The notes under the pieces were generated by a model. That model was not told the origin of the DNA and ran no database searches. It saw nothing but the letters and a program-made list of their open reading frames with translations. From Candidatus Saccharimonadota bacterium (GTDB lineage Bacteria; Patescibacteriota; Saccharimonadia; Saccharimonadales; UBA4665): a stretch of DNA of 33,084 nt. The stretch is taken from NCBI GenBank assembly GCA_020427965.1, contig JAGQNT010000145.1, forward strand, positions 1 to 33,084, written 5' to 3'. The position numbers were made by a program, and so were the translations under genes. Positions within the stretch are counted from its first letter, which is position 1. Every line of letters begins with the position of its first letter. Of the stretch, positions 29,597 through 33,084 are shown one piece after another.

Positions 29597-30250
29597 ATGC
29601 ATTTTATCCAGTCACACATATTGCAAGTCCTGACCTATCAACGCTACGCGCGGTTTAGTGAAATGAAACCGGCCCGTGTAGATTCGAACGTCTATAGCTA
29701 CCACCTGAAGACATTGCAAAAGGATGGGTACGTGCATAAATCCGAACGGGGATATACCCTATCTGCAAAAGGTCTCAGTTATGTTGATGCACTCAGTGCC
29801 GACCATCGCAAGGCACGAAAACAACCAAAAGCAATCGCCATATTTGGCCTCCAGAATACCAAGGGAGCATGGTTGGTTGTAGAGCGGCTTACCCAGCCAT
29901 ACATCGGTCAGTTTATGTTACCGAGTGGCAAACAGCATTTTGGCGAATCACCCGAAGAGCATATCCGCAGAGAATTGCGCGAACAACTAGGAACAGTACC
30001 AGACGTCCGCCGCTGCGGTTACTCTGACGTTCGTATTCACAAAGATGGAGAGGTGATTACGCACATCTGTGGTCATGTCTATTCGGGAAAGTTCAACGGA
30101 CCACTGCCAGATGGTAACAAGAAGTTTCGCTACGTGTTCCTCGACAAAGGCCATCGTAATCTAGTGGCGCGCACCACAGACTTGATCGAGGCTATAGAAA
30201 CATCCAGCGAGCCGTTTTTCCGATCATTCGATGCCGAAGCTGGCGAATAG
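29597..30250 (+). CDS. Winged-helix plus NUDIX domain protein, likely transcription regulator
   Basis: Start ATG 29597 follows a -10 TATACT (29585-29590) by 6 nt, so it is probably leaderless; the upstream in-frame start at 29579 would lie in the promoter. The 217-aa protein begins with a winged helix (1-70): ILQVLTYQRYARFSEMKP, VYSYHLKTLQKDGYVHK and a wing GYTLSAKGLSYV. A NUDIX domain follows, with the box at 111-132: G111, E117, R125-E126, E129. The second glutamate of the EE pair is Q130, which should weaken or abolish catalysis. That suggests a ligand-sensing regulator, with the domain order opposite to NrtR. It is followed after 25 nt by the LeuRS gene. Confidence 0.85.
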   Translation: MHFIQSHILQVLTYQRYARFSEMKPARVDSNVYSYHLKTLQKDGYVHKSERGYTLSAKGLSYVDALSADHRKARKQPKAIAIFGLQNTKGAWLVVERLTQPYIGQFMLPSGKQHFGESPEEHIRRELREQLGTVPDVRRCGYSDVRIHKDGEVITHICGHVYSGKFNGPLPDGNKKFRYVFLDKGHRNLVARTTDLIEAIETSSEPFFRSFDAEAGE

Positions 30251-30262
30251 ACCCGCCTCTGT

Positions 30263-30268
30263 TATACT
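30263..30268 (+). promoter_or_regulatory. Extended -10 of leuS
   Basis: TG-T-TATACT lies 7 nt before the ATG of leuS, so an upstream start in the open frame (30231) would not be transcribed from it. Confidence 0.65.
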
Positions 30269-30275
30269 AGTAGCG

Positions 30276-32753
30276 ATGCAGAGATATAATCCAAAAGAAA
30301 TCGAACCAAAGTGGCAAAACATTTGGGATGAATCTGGTACCTACACCGCTGATTTACAGTCCAATAAGCCCAAATACATCGCCATGAGCATGTTTAATTA
30401 CCCAAGTGGGGCTGGTATTCACATTGGCCATGCCATGAATTACACCATTTCTGATGTAAAAGCGCGGTTCAAGCGGCAGCAAGGCTTTGAAAGTTATCAC
30501 CCAGTTGGCTGGGACGCCTTTGGATTGCCAGCAGAAAACTACGCCATCAAGGCAGGTGTGTCGCCGCAAGAATCGATGGCGACAATTATTCCGAGCTATC
30601 ACAAGCAGTACAAAGCCATGGGCTGGAGCAACGACTGGGAAAAAGAAATCTCAACTCACCTGCCCGAATACTACAAGTGGACGCAGTGGATTTTCTGGAA
30701 GATGCACGAGCAAGGCCTGGCTTACCAGGACGCGCGCATGCAGTGGTGGTGCACCAAATGTCAGACAGTGCTCGCCAACGAGCAAGTGATTGACGGCAAA
30801 TGTTGGCGACACGACGGAGCAGACGATCCAATAGTCGAGAAAAAAGAAGTCAAACAATGGTTTTTCAAAATCACCGACTATGCAGATGAGCTCTTGGAAT
30901 CAATCGAGGGGCTGGACTGGACCGACACCGTCAAATTGGCACAAAAGAACTGGATCGGCCGTAGTGAAGGCATTGTATATAAAAATAAAGTTCGAGATAC
31001 CGATCTTGAAATCGAATCATTCTCGGCTCACTTTGAAGCTTTTACGGCCAACACGTTTGCCGTAATTGCGCCCGACCACCCGTTTCTTGCAGAGCTTGTA
31101 AAAGGCGTAGAAAACGAGCAAGAAATCTTAGATGAGGCAAAAAAAATGCTTTCTCGGCGTGACAAGGAGGGCATGAAAGCACTGGCTGAAACTGAAGGAA
31201 TTTTTACTGGTCGCTATGCTAGTGATTCGTTCGGTGACGAGGATTTGCCGATATGGGTTGCAAGCTATGCAATCGCGGATTACGGAACAGGAATCGTACT
31301 CTGTTCTGCGCACGACGAACGTGACTTTGAGTTTGCGAAAAAATACGGAATTCGTTTGAAGCCAACGATGGCGCCTAGTGATCCCAAAGAGGCAGAAAAA
31401 GTTCGTGACCTAGAATATTGCTTTACGGATATGACGACTGGAACGCTCCTAGAACCGGAAGCATTCAAAGGCAAAAACGCTGAAAAATCGCGCCAGGAAA
31501 TCGCCGACTATCTCGAAAAAGAGGGCATTGCACGCAAGGAAATCACCTACAAAATGCGAGATTGGTCGGTGAGTCGACAGCGCTACTGGGGTGCGCCAAT
31601 TCCAATTGTGAATTGTCCAAAAGACGGTGCAGTATTACTTCCGGAAGATCAACTGCCGGTATTGTTGCCAGAGTTGGATGACTTCAAGCCAGCTGGTGAT
31701 GGGCGCAGTGCGTTAGCGCGTGCGACTGACTGGCTGGAGACGGAATGTCCGAAATGTGGCGGCAAAGCCGAGCGCGAAACCGACACGCTGGACACCTACA
31801 TCTGCAGTAGCTGGTACATGTACCGTTACTTTGACCCCCATAACCAACAGCAAATTTTTGACAGCAAAATTGTCAAAAAATGGGAGCCTATTGATTTTTA
31901 TAACGGTGCCGACCACGCCACGGCTCACCTGTTGTATGCGCGCTTTATCGGCCATTTCTTTAAAAAACTTGGCATGGTGAACGAACCTGAGCCATTCAAG
32001 CAATTCCTGTTCAACGGTAAAGTGACCGCTCAAAATGGCGAGATGTTTAGTAAGAGCAAGGGTAACGGCGTTGATCCACTGGAAATTATCGACCAGGGGT
32101 ATGGTGCTGACGCATTGCGCACGTACCTGATGTTTGCCGCGCCACTCGATCAGTGGGTACGCTGGGATCCACAGGGTGTACCAGGTACGCACCGCTTCTT
32201 GTCGCGTGTCTGGACGTTGGTGCAAGAGTACCTCGAGGCCAAAGCGGCAAAGGCCGACGACAAAACAACCGCCGAGCTACGGCGTGCTACCCACGCTATG
32301 ATCAAAAAAATGACCGAAGACCTAGAAGAGAACCGCTATAACACCGCAATTGCGGCCGCCATGACCGCCACCAACGATCTGTACAAGCTCAAAGTTGATA
32401 AATTGGCCCAAAATGATGCATGGCAAGAGGCGCTCGAGCATGTTGTAGTCTGTATCGCCCCATTTGCGCCACATATCGCTGATGAATTATGGTTCCAGTT
32501 GGGTCATCACACCTCTGTTCATGCAGACACCTGGCCCAAATATGAGGAAAAATACCTGGCGACAGAAACGGTAACAGTGGTCGTACAGGTTAACGGTAAG
32601 TTACGTGCACAGCTTCACTTATCCCCCGATGTGACCAAAGAAGAGGCCATAGAGGCGGCCAAAAATGACAGCAATGTAGTAGCCCACTTGGGGGGTAAAA
32701 CCGTTTCTAGGGCCATCTACGTGCCCCACAAGCTAGTTAATCTAGTAGTTTAG
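30276..32753 (+). CDS. leuS: Leucyl-tRNA synthetase with altered editing domain
   Basis: Start ATG 30276 (MQRYNPKEIEPKWQNIWDE) gives 825 aa, the usual bacterial LeuRS start; -10 TATACT is 7 nt upstream. Class I signature HIGH is at 49-52 and the second signature is FSKSK in GEMFSKSKGNGVDP, where KMSKS is usual. Zinc-type cysteines occur in WCTKC and in CPKCGGKAERETDTLDTYICSSWY. Oddity: the CP1 editing domain has lost the threonine-rich TTRPDT segment; the chain reads FEAFTANTFAVIAPDHPF (near residue 255) instead of a TTRPDTxFGxT form. AHDERDFEFAKKYG with its conserved aspartate is still there. Proofreading of mischarged tRNA may be reduced. The C-terminal domain is complete. Confidence 0.96.
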   Translation: MQRYNPKEIEPKWQNIWDESGTYTADLQSNKPKYIAMSMFNYPSGAGIHIGHAMNYTISDVKARFKRQQGFESYHPVGWDAFGLPAENYAIKAGVSPQESMATIIPSYHKQYKAMGWSNDWEKEISTHLPEYYKWTQWIFWKMHEQGLAYQDARMQWWCTKCQTVLANEQVIDGKCWRHDGADDPIVEKKEVKQWFFKITDYADELLESIEGLDWTDTVKLAQKNWIGRSEGIVYKNKVRDTDLEIESFSAHFEAFTANTFAVIAPDHPFLAELVKGVENEQEILDEAKKMLSRRDKEGMKALAETEGIFTGRYASDSFGDEDLPIWVASYAIADYGTGIVLCSAHDERDFEFAKKYGIRLKPTMAPSDPKEAEKVRDLEYCFTDMTTGTLLEPEAFKGKNAEKSRQEIADYLEKEGIARKEITYKMRDWSVSRQRYWGAPIPIVNCPKDGAVLLPEDQLPVLLPELDDFKPAGDGRSALARATDWLETECPKCGGKAERETDTLDTYICSSWYMYRYFDPHNQQQIFDSKIVKKWEPIDFYNGADHATAHLLYARFIGHFFKKLGMVNEPEPFKQFLFNGKVTAQNGEMFSKSKGNGVDPLEIIDQGYGADALRTYLMFAAPLDQWVRWDPQGVPGTHRFLSRVWTLVQEYLEAKAAKADDKTTAELRRATHAMIKKMTEDLEENRYNTAIAAAMTATNDLYKLKVDKLAQNDAWQEALEHVVVCIAPFAPHIADELWFQLGHHTSVHADTWPKYEEKYLATETVTVVVQVNGKLRAQLHLSPDVTKEEAIEAAKNDSNVVAHLGGKTVSRAIYVPHKLVNLVV

Positions 32754-32767
32754 CCCGATTTTTCGCT

Positions 32768-32807
32768 GTTTTCAGCTCTTCAGTACGAATACGCATTCGT
32801 AGAAAAC
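32768..32807. repeat. Bulged hairpin after leuS
   Basis: Inner stem TACGAAT-ACGC-ATTCGTA, outer stem GTTTTC/GAAAAC with a 10-nt bulge on the 5' side. It sits 14 nt after the leuS stop and may act as its 3' end structure, although no T run follows directly. Confidence 0.65.
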
Positions 32808-32814
32808 GGGTTAC

Positions 32815-32860
32815 GGCAGACAATCTGATTGAACAGGTGAACACCTGTAGATTGTCTGCC
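32815..32860. repeat. Large near-perfect inverted repeat between convergent genes
   Basis: GGCAGACAATCT (32815-32826) pairs with AGATTGTCTGCC (32849-32860) over 12 bp. Inside is a second stem ACAGGTG-AA-CACCTGT (32833-32848), with a 6-nt bulge on one side only. It lies between leuS and the convergent zinc-finger gene. No T run follows on either strand, so it may be a terminator of other type, a cruciform or a protein site. Confidence 0.75.
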
Positions 32861-32895
32861 GGCTCGGTCGTCCCGAGACTTTCGTTCGCCGATGG

Positions 32896-33084
32896 CTACT
32901 CGTAGCCGGTGCCCTGACAGTACATGCAGGCACCCTCCAGACACTTACTGCAGCCCTGGCCGCTACAGAAGGTGCACAGACAAGAACCGTGACACTTACG
33001 GCACACGACGCGCTCGTCGTCATCATCACCCTGCGCCTGAACGTGGGGCAAGAGCGTGCGAGTGCCCGGGTCGCGGAAAAGCGT
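32896..33084 (-). CDS. C-terminal end of a cysteine-rich zinc-finger protein (5' end outside window)
   Basis: On the minus strand the frame is open from the window edge (33084) to TAG at 32896-32898, giving the last 62 residues. They hold repeated CxxC pairs: CRKCHG, CLCTFCSGQG, CSKCLEG, CMYCQGTGYE. The C-G spacing resembles the zinc-binding domain of DnaJ (CxxCxGxG repeats) and of Tsi1/RHH-like zinc ribbons. It is packed more tightly than DnaJ, and here it closes the protein. The part before it is acidic (QGDDDDERVV). Full identity needs the missing N-terminus. Confidence 0.75.
   Translation of the reverse strand, partial: TLFRDPGTRTLLPHVQAQGDDDDERVVCRKCHGSCLCTFCSGQGCSKCLEGACMYCQGTGYE

Noticed and set aside
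31713-32225. 170-codon open frame on the minus strand inside leuS
   Set aside because: The leuS frame is unquestionable and this antisense frame has no start signals or recognisable domain.
1-33084. Insertion sequences or transposases
   Set aside because: No DDE or HUH transposase-like protein and no terminal inverted repeats with target duplications were seen.

Overview
The window (about 33 kb, close to 48-50% GC by eye, standard code with TGA used as stop) looks like a chromosomal segment of a small-genome bacterium of the Candidate Phyla Radiation (Patescibacteria), most likely Saccharibacteria-like. This is an inference from gene content and style: tightly packed housekeeping genes, many membrane-anchored proteins without recognisable family, a stand-alone LAGLIDADG endonuclease, a Mur ligase with a membrane N-terminus, CPR-style wall-surface proteins, and promoters placed directly at start codons. 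TGA stops (for example ligA and its downstream neighbour) argue against the code-25 CPR lineages.

Layout. 1-930: 3'-truncated LAGLIDADG endonuclease (-), tRNA-Val, and a second copy of the tRNA-Val 3' end plus its terminator. 928-2187: D,D-carboxypeptidase (-). 2264-7854: operon lemA-htpX-membrane protein-ligA-HD hydrolase-ITPase-like, with overlapping or near-overlapping genes. 8001-11104: small anchored protein (-), CorA, a structured leader plus tRNA-Ala, slipin and a small protein. 11160-11366: tRNA-Phe (-) with a scrambled partial copy. 11448-14003: alpha/beta hydrolase and a large secreted protein. 14100-14355: broken and intact tRNA-Gly. 14435-16274: NUDIX and a DUF1428-DUF1801-DUF2200 cluster. 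16283-22233: two unrecognised proteins (-), a nucleotidyltransferase-like protein, an IlvD/Edd dehydratase, and an LssY-C domain protein. 22267-22715: AbrB-like mini-regulator with an operator-like palindrome, tRNA-Cys and a partial copy. 22734-24399: RBBP9-like hydrolase and NUDIX driven divergently from one palindromic -10, HNH protein, tRNA-Leu. 24472-28813: anchored protein, membrane MurF-like ligase, D-Ala-D-Ala ligase (-), polysaccharide deacetylase. 28810-32753: YfbR-like HD protein (-), winged-helix-NUDIX protein, leucyl-tRNA synthetase. 32896-33084: end of a cysteine-rich zinc-finger protein (-).

How the genes fit together. The peptidoglycan theme is strong: D,D-carboxypeptidase, MurF-like ligase, Ddl and a NodB deacetylase all act on the wall or its precursors, while LemA/HtpX and the slipin suggest membrane quality control. 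LigA and the ITPase-like protein are DNA-maintenance and nucleotide-pool functions in one operon.

Most unusual signals: (1) five of the six tRNA genes are flanked by compact multi-hairpin segments, four of which carry partial copies of the adjacent tRNA; (2) about a dozen genes have a -10 box only 6-8 nt before the start codon, implying leaderless mRNAs, beside another set with good Shine-Dalgarno sites; (3) LigA has lost all four zinc-finger cysteines; (4) LeuRS lacks the threonine-rich TTRPDT segment of its editing domain; (5) tRNA-Gly appears to have swapped the G19-C56 tertiary pair for U19-A56. All functional statements are from reading the sequence; no database search was run.
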